Of a stretch of 64,000 nucleotides of DNA, positions 8,221 to 18,355 are shown one piece after another. Made by a program: the position numbers and the translations under genes. The DNA lies in NCBI GenBank assembly GCA_947631965.1, contig CANRNL010000007.1, positions 1 through 64,000 on the forward strand, in the 5' to 3' direction. Source of the stretch: an uncultured Clostridia bacterium (GTDB lineage: Bacteria; Bacillota; Clostridia; Monoglobales; Monoglobaceae). Numbering within the stretch: position 1 is the stretch's first letter; every line of letters starts with the position of its first letter. A model generated the notes under the pieces. It had not been told where the DNA came from. It saw only the letters and a program-made list of their open reading frames with translations, and searched no databases.

Positions 8221-10254
8221 CTAATTAAGCACCGTTTCCGCAAACTTTTCCTCGACCTTTTCGCGCAAAGCGGGATGCTCCTTAAGGTCTGGGTCTGCGT
8301 CGAGTATCTCCCTCGCCGCGGTCTGTGCCTCCTTTAAAACATCCATATCGGTATAGAAATTCGCAATTTTCATATTCGGAAGTCCGTGCTGGCGCGTTCC
8401 GAACATTTCGCCCGGTCCGCGTATCTGTAAATCCTTTTCCGAAATTTCAAATCCGTCGTCTGTCTCACACATTATTTTCATTCGCTCTCCCGCAACGCCT
8501 CCGGTATTTTCGCAAAAGAGTATGCAGTAAGAACGCCGCTCGCCGCGCCCGACGCGTCCGCGAAGCTGGTGGAGCTGTGAAAGTCCGAATCGTTCCGCGC
8601 TTTCGACTATCATAATCGACGCGTTCGGAACGTCAACTCCGACCTCGATAACGGTCGTCGACACCAGAATCTGCGTTTCTCCGCGTATAAAGCGGTGCAT
8701 AACCTCGTCCTTCTCCGCCGCTTTCATCCTTCCGTGGATAATGTCGATATTAAATTTGCCGAGTATGCCTTTCTTCAAATGCTCCGCATACTCCACCGCC
8801 GACTTTGCGTCAAGCACATCCGACTCCTCGACAAGCGGGCAAACTATGTACGCCTGGCCGCCGCTCTCCAGCTCTTTTTCGACCATAAGCTCCACCCTGC
8901 GGCGCATCTTCTCGTTTGCCGTATACGTCGCCACCCTTTTTCTGCCGGGCGGCAGCTCGTCGATAACCGACACGTCAAGGTCGCCGTACAGCACGAGCGA
9001 AAGTGTGCGGGGTATCGGGGTCGCCGTCATAACGAGAGTATGTATGTTCGCGCCCTTATCCGACAGCGCGGCGCGCTGACGCACTCCGAAGCGGTGCTGT
9101 TCGTCGGTCACCGCAAGCACGAGATTTTCAAAGTCGACATTTTCGGTCAAAAGCGCGTGTGTTCCGACCGCGATTTTAGCCTCGCCCGAACGTATCAGCT
9201 CCAGATTTTCGCGCTTTTCCTTTGCCTTTTGCCCGCCGCTCATAAAAGCGACCTTAACGCCGTACGGCTCAAACATCTCTTTAAGCGCTCTGAAATGCTG
9301 CTCCGCCAGTATTTCGGTCGGAGCCATAAGCGCGGCCTGGTATCCGCAAGACGCGACCTCAAACATAGCCGCCGCCGCAACCACCGTCTTTCCGGAGCCC
9401 ACGTCTCCCTGAACGAGGCGGTTCATAGGCACCGTCTTTTTGAGGTCGCCGCATATCTCGTTTATAACGCGCTTTTGCGCGCCCGTAAGACTGAATTTCA
9501 GCCCCGCCGCAAAGGTACGCACCGCCCGAACGTCGTTGACGGCGGTCGCGCGCCCTTCCTCCTTCGGCACAGCGGAGAGAAGTATCCCCGTCTGCAAAAT
9601 CAGAAATTCCTCAAAAACCAGCCTGCGGCGCGCCCGCGAAAAAATCTCAAAGTCGCGCGGGAAGTGGATATTTTGCACCGCGGACCGCACATCGATAAGG
9701 TTATACCTCTGCTCTGTTTCGCTTGGTATTATGTTAACAAGCGGTTCGTCCACCACCCGCCACGCGTTCTCGACAGCCTCGCGTATATTACGCTGGGGGA
9801 GGGCGTTCACCGTGGAATAAATCGGTATGATTTTACCTGTTTTCCCGCCGCCCTCGCGGTCTATAACCGGATTTATCATCTCATAGGCAAAGCCCGATTG
9901 CACGACCTTGCCGCAAAATATAAACTCGCCGCCCTGCGAGAGAGTTTTTTCGACATACGGCGCGTTGAACCAGACGAGCTTTAACATTCCGCTCCCGTCG
10001 CTGACCGCCGTCTGCACCACCTGCATACGCCGTGCCGAGCGGAAGCGGCGCACTCCGCCTGCCACGGTTCCCTTAACGCACACTACCTCTCCCGCCGAAA
10101 TATCCGAAATTGCCATAACCGAAGAACGGTCCTCATAACCGCGCGGAAAATAGGCGAGCAAGTCGCCTATCGTGTGTATTCCGAGCCTTGCAAAAAGCTC
10201 CGCTCTTTTTTCACCTATCCCCTTCAGGTATCGGATATTATCGCTCAGCTTCAT
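8221..10254 (-). CDS. recG: ATP-dependent DNA helicase RecG
   Basis: 677 aa; GDVGSGKT, DEQHRFGVRQR, MTATPIPRTL, QLRGRVGRG motifs. Confidence 0.97.
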   Translation of the reverse strand: MKLSDNIRYLKGIGEKRAELFARLGIHTIGDLLAYFPRGYEDRSSVMAISDISAGEVVCVKGTVAGGVRRFRSARRMQVVQTAVSDGSGMLKLVWFNAPYVEKTLSQGGEFIFCGKVVQSGFAYEMINPVIDREGGGKTGKIIPIYSTVNALPQRNIREAVENAWRVVDEPLVNIIPSETEQRYNLIDVRSAVQNIHFPRDFEIFSRARRRLVFEEFLILQTGILLSAVPKEEGRATAVNDVRAVRTFAAGLKFSLTGAQKRVINEICGDLKKTVPMNRLVQGDVGSGKTVVAAAAMFEVASCGYQAALMAPTEILAEQHFRALKEMFEPYGVKVAFMSGGQKAKEKRENLELIRSGEAKIAVGTHALLTENVDFENLVLAVTDEQHRFGVRQRAALSDKGANIHTLVMTATPIPRTLSLVLYGDLDVSVIDELPPGRKRVATYTANEKMRRRVELMVEKELESGGQAYIVCPLVEESDVLDAKSAVEYAEHLKKGILGKFNIDIIHGRMKAAEKDEVMHRFIRGETQILVSTTVIEVGVDVPNASIMIVESAERFGLSQLHQLRGRVGRGERRSYCILFCENTGGVAGERMKIMCETDDGFEISEKDLQIRGPGEMFGTRQHGLPNMKIANFYTDMDVLKEAQTAAREILDADPDLKEHPALREKVEEKFAETVLN

Positions 10255-10272
10255 TTATTTACCCCTTGACGC

Positions 10273-10599
10273 TCAAACGCTGATATTGTTTATGTCCAAA
10301 AATATTTTTAAATTTTCAACGCCCGCAAACTCCGCGACGCGCTCCCTTATCAGCCTTGAAAGCTCAGCGCTCACGTCGCCCGCGTTCGCGCCGTAGCGCA
10401 TTGTTATACCGAATCTTATTTCAAACGCGCCGTCCTTGGTCGTTACCTTGAGAGCGCGTCCGCCGTTTTTGCATTTTTGCGTACCGTTCGTTATCTCCGA
10501 AATTTTGTCGCACTCCTTCGCCGCCATATACGCCACCTGACCTACCGCCTCGTTCGGTATTTTTATCGTTCCTTTTCCGTTGCTGATTATAACTGCCAT
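10273..10599 (-). CDS. Asp23/Gls24 family protein
   Basis: 108 aa, GTIKIPNEAVGQVAYMAAKEC... Confidence 0.8.
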   Translation of the reverse strand: MAVIISNGKGTIKIPNEAVGQVAYMAAKECDKISEITNGTQKCKNGGRALKVTTKDGAFEIRFGITMRYGANAGDVSAELSRLIRERVAEFAGVENLKIFLDINNISV

Positions 10600-10611
10600 T
10601 TCTGTCTCCTC

Positions 10612-12678
10612 CTAAATTTTTATAATATTTACTCCGCCGAGATGCTCGGCGGTTTTTGCGTCTCTCTCGTGACAAGTGAACATTATTATCTGCATTTCCT
10701 CCGACAACTCTTTGAGAAGTCCTATTGTGTTTTCGGCGCGCTCGTCGTCATACTGAGCGCATATATCGTCGGCTATCATAACTATATTATCGCCGCATAT
10801 AAGCTTTGCGATTCCCAGCCTTAACGCTATGTATATCTGTTCGTATGTTCCCGTACTCAGCGCCGACGCGTACTGGAGCGAGCCGTCCGCACACACCAGT
10901 CTGAGCTTATAGTCGTTTGAAACTCTGGCTTCGGTATACTTTCCGCCCGTAATTTTTTCAAGGCGCGAATTTACCATATTGTTGAGTACGGTGCCGAACG
11001 AGCCGCGCACCTCCTCAAACGCCGCGTCAATCTCGCGTCCCGCCGTTTCGAGCGCTTCAAGCCTCGAAGAAAACATTTCCAGTTCCTCGTCCAGCGTACG
11101 AATTTCGCAGTCTATATCGCTCACCGACGCGGACGGGGCGTTCTCTATTTCAAAACTTAATTTCCTTATTTTTCGGTCAAGCTCATCGCGCTCCGCGCCG
11201 AGCCTTTCAAGCGTTTCCGCCGCCCGCGCTATATCCTCCTCCGACACATCAAGTCCGTCCTTGAGAGCGCACACCCGCTCCGCTACCTCTTCCGCATCCC
11301 TGCCGTTTAGGAGGCTCGCGTAGCTGTTCTCTTTTACTTCCAGAACCGCCCTTAGCTTTATATATTCACGGTGCCTTGCACGAAGGTCTTCAATGCAGGA
11401 CGCGCCGAGCCTTTCAAGCTCGCTGTCCAACTCCGCGCAGAGCGACACCAGTTCGCTTTTCGCTTCATCCGTCTCGGATTTGATACGCTCGATTTCGGAT
11501 TGAAGCTCCTCGCGCTTTGCCGCCGCCTCAATCTTTTTTTTGCGCGTTGACACAAAAACCGCGGCGCACGAAAAAGCCGCCATAGCGCCCGCAGCGCAAA
11601 GAAGATACAGCGGTTTGCCGAACATAGCGCCGAAAACTATTCCGAGTACGACAAGAAGTACCGCAAGACCGCCCAACAACGCCATAGCTAACATCGGCTT
11701 TGCGTCCTTGCCGTCGCCGAACTTTTCCGCGCGGGTGCGAAGCTCTGTCAAATCGCGCTCCTTGTCCGCTATGTCCGAAAGCTCCCTTATCCTTGCTGCC
11801 TTTTGTTCGAGCCTGCGGCTTTCTTCCTCGTCAAAGCCGTCAAACGCCGTCATCAGCGGATTTTTACGCAGAGCGTCTATATCCTCGCCGAGCTGCGCCA
11901 AAAGCTCGCCTTCCTTGATTTCCGCAATATCGTTACGCCGTCTTTCCAGCGCACCGACGCGCTTTATCTCATCCGACAGTTCCGGTTCCCGCTCCCTGAG
12001 TCGGGCAAGCTCACCGCGCTTTGCGGCAAGCTGCTCTTCCAGACGCTTCGCGGAAAAACGCTCCTCGATAAGAGCGTTTTTGCGCTCGTTCAAATTGTCG
12101 ATAACGCCCGATGAGTACGCTTTGTTTTTCGCTTTAAGTCGGCGTTTTGCCCGCTCGATAGCCGAAGCCGCGCCCTCGGCGGACACATCCTCGTTTCCGG
12201 AGGTCGAGAGATTTATAAGGCGCGCCGTTATCTCCTCGTCCGCACCCTCGGTAACAACGCCGCCCTGCTTTATATAGGCGGTTTTTAAAAAGACGTTTTC
12301 GCTCACACCGAACAATTTTTCACCCGCGTCCGAGGGTCTTATGTCAAACAATTCCTCGCCGCTCACCGCGTCTGACGCTGAAAATTTGTCCGACGACGCG
12401 GTTTTGCCGAACGTGCGCCTTATCTCTATTTCGCGTCCGTCCATCAGTATACCGACAGAGCCTGACATATTTCCGCCGCTCCACGGCATATATCTTTTTC
12501 TGTCCGCCTTTTCCGAGCTGTTTTTCAGACCGTAAAAAATGGCGTGTATAAACGAACGTATGGTGGACTTGCCGCTCTCGTTCTTTCCGTAAATCACATT
12601 AAGACCGTCTTTAAGCTCGATTTGCTTATCCGATATTCCGCCGTAGCTGTCTATTTTAACTCGCTTTATGCTCAGCAT
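10612..12678 (-). CDS. SbcC/YhaN-like AAA ATPase
   Basis: Walker A YGKNESGKSTIRSF, coiled coil, C-terminal LSTGTYEQIYIALRLG signature-like motif; overlaps the exonuclease gene upstream. Confidence 0.88.
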   Translation of the reverse strand: MLSIKRVKIDSYGGISDKQIELKDGLNVIYGKNESGKSTIRSFIHAIFYGLKNSSEKADRKRYMPWSGGNMSGSVGILMDGREIEIRRTFGKTASSDKFSASDAVSGEELFDIRPSDAGEKLFGVSENVFLKTAYIKQGGVVTEGADEEITARLINLSTSGNEDVSAEGAASAIERAKRRLKAKNKAYSSGVIDNLNERKNALIEERFSAKRLEEQLAAKRGELARLREREPELSDEIKRVGALERRRNDIAEIKEGELLAQLGEDIDALRKNPLMTAFDGFDEEESRRLEQKAARIRELSDIADKERDLTELRTRAEKFGDGKDAKPMLAMALLGGLAVLLVVLGIVFGAMFGKPLYLLCAAGAMAAFSCAAVFVSTRKKKIEAAAKREELQSEIERIKSETDEAKSELVSLCAELDSELERLGASCIEDLRARHREYIKLRAVLEVKENSYASLLNGRDAEEVAERVCALKDGLDVSEEDIARAAETLERLGAERDELDRKIRKLSFEIENAPSASVSDIDCEIRTLDEELEMFSSRLEALETAGREIDAAFEEVRGSFGTVLNNMVNSRLEKITGGKYTEARVSNDYKLRLVCADGSLQYASALSTGTYEQIYIALRLGIAKLICGDNIVMIADDICAQYDDERAENTIGLLKELSEEMQIIMFTCHERDAKTAEHLGGVNIIKI

Positions 12679-13790
12679 ACTTCCACCTCGCCCCCATTCA
12701 TAGCCTCAACGCCGTACCGCAGAGCCAGCTCATATCTCTCCCGCTCCTCGCCGCTCGACGCATCTATTTTGGAGAGCATATTCCTGACAAAAATTCCGCG
12801 CAAGCCGTTCTCCGAAGCCAGCTCCCGATAGTCTATGTCAAGCTCGCTCTCGTCGCGAAGCTCGATATACGAAAACGTCTCGCCGAGCCGCTTTGAAAGC
12901 AAACCGACGCTCAGCTTAACGTCGGGCGAAAGTCTGCCGCGCAAAATTATTCTTATTCTGTCACGGGTTTTGTCATACTCGGACGCGGCGGACAAAGCTC
13001 TCTCGTATATCTCCTCAAAATCGTTCGCGCCGCCTATGTCGACCTCCAAAATTTCAAATCGGCTCTCGCAAGTCGGCACAAATTCAAGCTCCGCGCCGCC
13101 GCGATGCACCTCGCCGACAATGATTCCGTGTTCGCCAAGCTCGTCAAAGCCCCGCCCCTGCGGAGAACCGGGGTAAGCATAGCTTACCGTACCCGCCTTT
13201 TTAACGCCGGAGTGCTTATGTATGTGGCCGAGAGCTACATAGTCCATTTTGCAGCTTTCGAGAAATTTTTCCGAAATGGGATTGTAACGCGACGAAGCGG
13301 CTCCCGCGTCGCCGTGAATCAGCAAAATATTCGCCATATCGGGAGCAACCGATAAATCCGCATTGCCGTCCAAAAGGGGCGCTTCGGCGTATTCGCCGCC
13401 GAACGAAATTCCGTGGATGCGCAGGTTCAAATCCTCCAAATCCACATATTCAAGCTCGGTGCCGAATACGCGGACATTTTCGCTCCACCGGATTTTTTGA
13501 TATACCGGATACGGGTCGTGATTGCCCGCAACAATAAAGATTCGCTTATCTCCAAGCTCGGAAAATTTGCGGTTTATAAAGCGCAGCGTATCCTCCGACA
13601 CGTTCGCGCCGTCAAACAAATCGCCCGCAATCAAAAGTACGTCGGCTTCTTTTGCAATATCCGCAATTTTTGAAAACACCTGCCTCAGTCCAAGGCGCGC
13701 AAGCGCCGCCTCTTCCTTTGAGAAGCGCGCCGTGAACGGCGTGTCAAAGTGCATATCCGCAAAGTGAACTATTTTCGCCAAATTTATCAC
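12672..13790 (-). CDS. SbcD/YhaO-like DNA repair exonuclease (metallophosphoesterase)
   Basis: KIVHFADMHFD...LLIAGDLFDG...VAGNHDP...ALGHIHKH. Confidence 0.92.
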   Translation of the reverse strand: MINLAKIVHFADMHFDTPFTARFSKEEAALARLGLRQVFSKIADIAKEADVLLIAGDLFDGANVSEDTLRFINRKFSELGDKRIFIVAGNHDPYPVYQKIRWSENVRVFGTELEYVDLEDLNLRIHGISFGGEYAEAPLLDGNADLSVAPDMANILLIHGDAGAASSRYNPISEKFLESCKMDYVALGHIHKHSGVKKAGTVSYAYPGSPQGRGFDELGEHGIIVGEVHRGGAELEFVPTCESRFEILEVDIGGANDFEEIYERALSAASEYDKTRDRIRIILRGRLSPDVKLSVGLLSKRLGETFSYIELRDESELDIDYRELASENGLRGIFVRNMLSKIDASSGEERERYELALRYGVEAMNGGEVEVC

Positions 13791-13873
13791 TCCAATTTTT
13801 GCCCTATATGTATTATTGTACCACTAAAGTAATATTATTTCAATTTTTATTTATAAAAATAAAAAACAAAGTA

Positions 13874-13914
13874 AAAAAGTGCGCCGCTCAAACCTGCGGC
13901 GGCGCACTGTAAAT
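13874..13914 (-). terminator. Intrinsic terminator downstream of yebC
   Basis: aaaaagtgcgccgctcaaacctgcggcggcgcactg: agtgcgccgc/gcggcgcact stem, T tract on the minus strand. Confidence 0.7.
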
Positions 13915-13929
13915 TTATTTGTTAAAATT

Positions 13930-14676
13930 TTACTCCTCGTACTCCTCGTCGGGCTCATCCCATGAATGATAGACGTTTTGAACGTCGTCGTTATCTTCGA
14001 GCATCTCTATGAGCTTTCTCATATTCTTTACGTCGTCCTCGTTTGTAAGCTGAGTGAGCGTTTGGGGTATGTAGCTGATTTCAGCCTGTGCAAATGTGTA
14101 CCCCTTTTCCTCCAACGCCTCGCGCGTAGCACTGAAATTTTCGGGTGAGGTCGTTATCTCGTAGCACTCTTCTTCGGAGGTCATATCGTCCGCGCCGCAG
14201 TCGAGCGCGTCCATCATTATGGTGTCCTCGTCGATACCGTCGGCTTTTTCAACCACGATAACGCCCTTGCGGTCAAACATAAAGCTGACGCAGCCGTTTT
14301 GTCCGAGGTTGCCGCCGTACTTGTCGAAGTAGTGGCGCAGGTCGCCGGCAGTCCTGTTTTTATTGTCGCTGAGCGTTTCAACCATTACAGCTACTCCGCT
14401 CGGACCGTAGCCCTCATACACCATTTCGACATAGTCGTTTCCGCCCGCTTCTCCTGCCGCTTTCTTTATACTGCGCTGTATGGTATCGTTCGGCATATTG
14501 TTGGACTTTGCCTTTGCGATAGCGTCGCGCAGTTTTGAGTTGTTGGCAGGGTCGGGACCGCCCTCTTTAACGGCGACCGCAAGCTCTCTGCCTATCTTCG
14601 TGAAAACCTTTCCTCTCTGAGCGTCTATCGCGCCCTTTTTGCGTTTAATGGTTGCCCATTTTGAATGTCCCGACAT
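13930..14676 (-). CDS. yebC: YebC/PmpR family DNA-binding regulator
   Basis: [31 protein letters not shown]... Confidence 0.97.
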   Translation of the reverse strand: MSGHSKWATIKRKKGAIDAQRGKVFTKIGRELAVAVKEGGPDPANNSKLRDAIAKAKSNNMPNDTIQRSIKKAAGEAGGNDYVEMVYEGYGPSGVAVMVETLSDNKNRTAGDLRHYFDKYGGNLGQNGCVSFMFDRKGVIVVEKADGIDEDTIMMDALDCGADDMTSEEECYEITTSPENFSATREALEEKGYTFAQAEISYIPQTLTQLTNEDDVKNMRKLIEMLEDNDDVQNVYHSWDEPDEEYEE

Positions 14677-14700
14677 TCTTTTTCCTCCTCGTAATTTCTG

Positions 14701-15612
14701 TTATTTAGCTGTTTTGCCGTCACTGTCCGTCAGAATTGCCTTTAAGCTCGCGGCAAGACCCGCAAGTCCCTGTATTTCGGACGGAATAATAATCTTTGTG
14801 GCTTTGCCGTCCGCCGCCTTTTCAAACGCTTCAAGGCTCTTTATGGCAACGACCGACTCTACCGGATTAGCCTCGTTGAGCAGCTTCAAGCCCTCGGCGG
14901 TAGCTCTTTGAACCTTCAAAATAGCCTCCGCCTCGCCTTCCGCCTCGCGGATAGCCGCCTCTTTTTTCGCCTCGGCGTTCAAAATAGCGGACTCCTTTTG
15001 TCCTTCCGCCACAAGTATGGCTGACTTTTTCTCGCCTTCGGCAATCAAAATGGCTTCGCGCCTCTCGCGCTCCGCTTTCATCTGTTTTTCCATCGCTTCC
15101 TGAATACCGCGCGGAGGTATGATGTTTTTAAGCTCGACACGGTTGACCTTTATGCCCCAAGGGTCGGTAGCCTCGTCCAGGATAGAACGCATCTTTGTGT
15201 TAATGGTATCTCTCGAAGTCAGCGTTTCGTCAAGCTCCAAATCGCCGATTATATTTCGGAGCGTCGTCGCGGTCAAATTTTCAATCGCGGACATCGGGCG
15301 CTCAACGCCGTAAGCATAGAGCTTGGGGTCGGTAATCTGAAAATATACCACGGTGTCTATCTGCATCGTTACGTTATCCTTTGTTATAACGGGCTGCGGC
15401 TCAAAATCCACGACCTGCTCTTTGAGCGTTACCTTCTTCGCAACTCTCTCGATTATCGGAATTTTAAAGTGAAGTCCCACGCCCCACGACGCGGAGTATG
15501 CGCCGAGCCTCTCAACAATGTAGCTGTGCGCCTGCGGTACTATCTGCACGTTTTTGACAATAATAATCAGCGCAATTATCGCGATTATAATTAAAAAAAT
15601 AATTCCTGCCAT
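14701..15612 (-). CDS. SPFH/band-7 (stomatin-like) protein
   Basis: N-terminal helix, QAHSYIVERLGAYSASWGVGLHFKIPIIERV, Ala/Glu-rich flotillin-like tail. Confidence 0.92.
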   Translation of the reverse strand: MAGIIFLIIIAIIALIIIVKNVQIVPQAHSYIVERLGAYSASWGVGLHFKIPIIERVAKKVTLKEQVVDFEPQPVITKDNVTMQIDTVVYFQITDPKLYAYGVERPMSAIENLTATTLRNIIGDLELDETLTSRDTINTKMRSILDEATDPWGIKVNRVELKNIIPPRGIQEAMEKQMKAERERREAILIAEGEKKSAILVAEGQKESAILNAEAKKEAAIREAEGEAEAILKVQRATAEGLKLLNEANPVESVVAIKSLEAFEKAADGKATKIIIPSEIQGLAGLAASLKAILTDSDGKTAK

Positions 15613-15661
15613 TTTTATATCACCTCATATAATTTGTTATAATTTTCAATACGGATTAAAA

Positions 15662-16147
15662 CTATGCGCGGTTTGCCGCGCTCTCTCTTTCGCCCGTTTG
15701 GGCATTTTCGGCTTCGAGCCTGTGCACAATCGCTTTAACGCCCGCCAGTCCTACTATTTCCACTCTTTCGCCGACCTCTATAACCTCGCCGTTTTCGGCG
15801 CGCGCAGACCATTCCTGACCCATAACCTTGATTTGACCGCCGCCGCTTATCGGGTCGAGCTTCACCGTGACGATTCCGCTTGCTCCGATTACGCGGTCTG
15901 CGTTCGTCGGGCTTATCTTGGCTCTTGTGATTTTTCGCACAAACGGCTTTGTGACCGCGAGCAGTATGCCCGAAACAACCACAAACACCGCGACTTGAAT
16001 TATTATATTTTGCGGAGCCGCCACAGCCGCGAACGCCGCGGCAACCGCTCCGGCGGCGAACCAAACCGTAACGAGCTGAACGGTGGCCGCCTCTATGATA
16101 AGAAGTATGACTGCCGCCGCAATCCATAAAATAACAGGTACAGACAT
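15662..16147 (-). CDS. NfeD family membrane protein
   Basis: Hydrophobic N-terminus plus C-terminal OB-fold-like segment (IGASGIVTVKLDPISGGGQIKVMGQEWSARAENG); adjacent to the SPFH gene. Confidence 0.88.
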   Translation of the reverse strand: MSVPVILWIAAAVILLIIEAATVQLVTVWFAAGAVAAAFAAVAAPQNIIIQVAVFVVVSGILLAVTKPFVRKITRAKISPTNADRVIGASGIVTVKLDPISGGGQIKVMGQEWSARAENGEVIEVGERVEIVGLAGVKAIVHRLEAENAQTGERESAANRA

Positions 16148-16199
16148 AAATCTTCACCTCTCTCAAAATTTAAATATCGATAAAAACGCCGATATTTTT

Positions 16200-16237
16200 A
16201 ATTAAAAAGGGCAAACAGCCGTCTGCCCTTTTGTTTT
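16200..16237 (-). terminator. Intrinsic terminator downstream of the S1-domain gene
   Basis: aaaaagggcaaacagccgtctgcccttttg stem-loop with T tract on the minus strand. Confidence 0.65.
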
Positions 16238-16254
16238 CAATTAAAATATCGAAA

Positions 16255-16725
16255 CTAAAATGTGCGCTTATAACCGCCGCTTCGCTTATTTTCGGCACTC
16301 CTTTTTAAAGACTGCATTTTATCGTCGCTGTCCTGCTTAAATCTCGACAACATATTCTCAAATGATGTGTCCGAATTATCGCGGGTTATGGAAAAATCGG
16401 TTATCTCGGAGCGGAACGGAACGCTGCTCTTTTGCTTATGCCCCTTATTTTTACCGCTCTTTTGATGCTCGTGTTCGCCGTTTTCGGCCGCGCGTCTTAT
16501 AGAAAGGCTCATCTTACCGTTCTCTTCGGCGCTTATAACCTTTACCGTAACCTCCTGACCGACCTTTAAATAATTCTTTACATCATCAACATACTCGGTT
16601 GAAATTTCCGAAATATGTACCAGACCCGTCACTCCGCGCTCAATCTCAACAAATGCTCCGAATGCCGCAATACCGGTCACCTTACCTTTGACGATTGAGC
16701 CAACTTCTATTTGCATACTCTGCAA
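16255..16725 (-). CDS. yabR: S1 RNA-binding domain protein, YabR-like
   Basis: MQIEVGSIVKGKVTGIAAFGAFVEIERGVTGLVHISEIS; neighbours divIC-yabQ-yabP match the Bacillus order. Confidence 0.85.
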   Translation of the reverse strand: MQSMQIEVGSIVKGKVTGIAAFGAFVEIERGVTGLVHISEISTEYVDDVKNYLKVGQEVTVKVISAEENGKMSLSIRRAAENGEHEHQKSGKNKGHKQKSSVPFRSEITDFSITRDNSDTSFENMLSRFKQDSDDKMQSLKRSAENKRSGGYKRTF

Positions 16726-16797
16726 TTTCCTCTCCGGCTTAAAAAATCAAAGCCACATAAATTTATTAAAAGTGAATTATTTTCTGCTTAAAAACTC

Positions 16798-17163
16798 TTA
16801 TCTTTTGCTTGCATCCTTGAAGACGCGCTCGTTAGCCTGAACCAGACCGAGCTTTTCGCGCGCCATACGTTCAATATATTCATCCGAATCGATATTTGCG
16901 TACTCCTGCTCAAGACGCTCTATTTCGATTTGCTTCTCGGAAATCTGCTGTTCAAGCGAAGCAATCTCCGCGTTGTTTTCCGAAATCGTACCCTGCTGCG
17001 AAAAAATCGAAAAAGCAAAATAGGCTATAACAACGATAAAAACTATATTTCCAATTTTTTTGAACATTACGGAAAAATCAAAACCGCCGCCCTTTCGGAC
17101 GTTCTTCGCGGGCATACTGCCATATGCTTTATTTCCGGTCTTGTGATTATTGCCAGGCGTCAA
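16798..17163 (-). CDS. divIC: Septum formation initiator, DivIC/FtsB-like
   Basis: One membrane helix, coiled coil, YIERMAREKLGLVQANERVFKD. Confidence 0.88.
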   Translation of the reverse strand: MTPGNNHKTGNKAYGSMPAKNVRKGGGFDFSVMFKKIGNIVFIVVIAYFAFSIFSQQGTISENNAEIASLEQQISEKQIEIERLEQEYANIDSDEYIERMAREKLGLVQANERVFKDASKR

Positions 17164-17281
17164 AAAAATCCCACCTCATACATTTATGTTAATATTATAT
17201 CCTATTGAATACGCGTTGTCAACGGTTTTTCTGTCATTTTTTAAATCTTTTTGTAATATTATTTTTACGTTTTTGTAACAA

Positions 17282-17791
17282 TTATTTTTTTCGCAGTCCC
17301 AAAAGTCCGCTTTTCATTTTTATGAACGCTCTGTCGCGCACCACCCGTACCCGCGACCTCACGCTTGACGCGAGTTTGCCGGTATGCCACGCCACAAAAC
17401 GCACGGGTCGCCCGAAAATTCTGAAGATAATTTTTATCGGGAAGAAAATTATTTTCAGCAAAAAAATTATAATTTGCTTTATAATTCCGACCGCCCTTAC
17501 AAAAAGCCGCACAAAAAAATCTTTAAATATGAGCTTGTATAAAACAAAGCCCAGCACCGTCGCCAAAATCCCGTACCAGCGCACCTCGCCGCCGTTTTTG
17601 AAAAAAGCGGTGCAAAGAAGCATCAGCGTCGCGGCAAGTATGAACAGAGCGTCGGACAGCGTGATTACCGCATCGGGAGTTTTCACGACCCGCCTCGAAG
17701 TGCGCAAAATATCGTAGAGCAAAGCAATCGCTCCTCCCGCCGCAAGCGACCACAGCAAAAACAAAAGCTGTCCCAGAACCGTTACCGTCAT
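17282..17791 (-). CDS. yabQ: Spore cortex biosynthesis protein YabQ
   Basis: Hydrophobic N-terminal region (LWSLAAGGAIALLYDILRTSRR) and position between yabP and divIC. Confidence 0.85.
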   Translation of the reverse strand: MTVTVLGQLLFLLWSLAAGGAIALLYDILRTSRRVVKTPDAVITLSDALFILAATLMLLCTAFFKNGGEVRWYGILATVLGFVLYKLIFKDFFVRLFVRAVGIIKQIIIFLLKIIFFPIKIIFRIFGRPVRFVAWHTGKLASSVRSRVRVVRDRAFIKMKSGLLGLRKK

Positions 17792-17859
17792 AAGTATTCT
17801 CCCACAAAATTTTATTGTTTATTCATTTTTTCGACCTATTTTACTTTTTTAATTATGTT

Positions 17860-18144
17860 TTACTTAAAAAGTCTGCCGAAAAATCCTGCTTTTTCGCCCG
17901 ACGAGCCGCTGTATGCCAGGCTGTCAAGCTCGCCGTTTATAACAAGCTCCCCGCTTTCGACGTTCAGCTTGTTTATTTTAAAATCCGAGCCGCGCAAAGT
18001 CATAACCCCCATATTCGTGTAGGCGGTCACTTCGCTCTCCTCAAAGCTCTCCACGTCCTCCACTCCCGTTATTTTTATGCAGCCGCGCTCCTCTATTACC
18101 ACTTTGTGGCTGCCGCTTTGCATTTGGTTTGTTTCTCTCTCCAT
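17860..18144 (-). CDS. yabP: Sporulation protein YabP
   Basis: HKVVIEERGCIKITGVEDVESFEESEVTAYTNMGVMTLRGSDFKINKLNVESGELVINGEL. Confidence 0.92.
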   Translation of the reverse strand: MERETNQMQSGSHKVVIEERGCIKITGVEDVESFEESEVTAYTNMGVMTLRGSDFKINKLNVESGELVINGELDSLAYSGSSGEKAGFFGRLFK

Positions 18145-18229
18145 TTTCGGTTCTCCTTTAATTTTAATAATATTTATCGTTCTATAATATTCGCCGCAAA
18201 AGAATAATATTAAAATTTTTAAATTTGTA

Positions 18230-18258
18230 TTGCAAATACCGCCAAAAAGTGATATAGT
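18230..18258 (+). promoter_or_regulatory. Candidate sigma-A promoter for the pectate lyase (TTGCAA - 17 - TATAGT)
   Basis: ttgcaa at 18230-18235, tatagt at 18253-18258, about 100 bp before the ATG. Confidence 0.4.
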
Positions 18259-18355
18259 TATTTAGATTTTTCTTTTGTAGGAAGCGCATATTCGTCCAAT
18301 CGGTGAAATATTACCTCTCGCCTACCGAAACATACGGAGTATAAAAGGAGTAAAT

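Noticed and set aside
8695-9984. 429-aa ORF on the + strand opposite recG
   Set aside because: Lies entirely antisense to a clear recG gene; the protein is His/Arg/Leu-rich shadow sequence with no recognisable motif. GC-rich codon bias here leaves few antisense stops.
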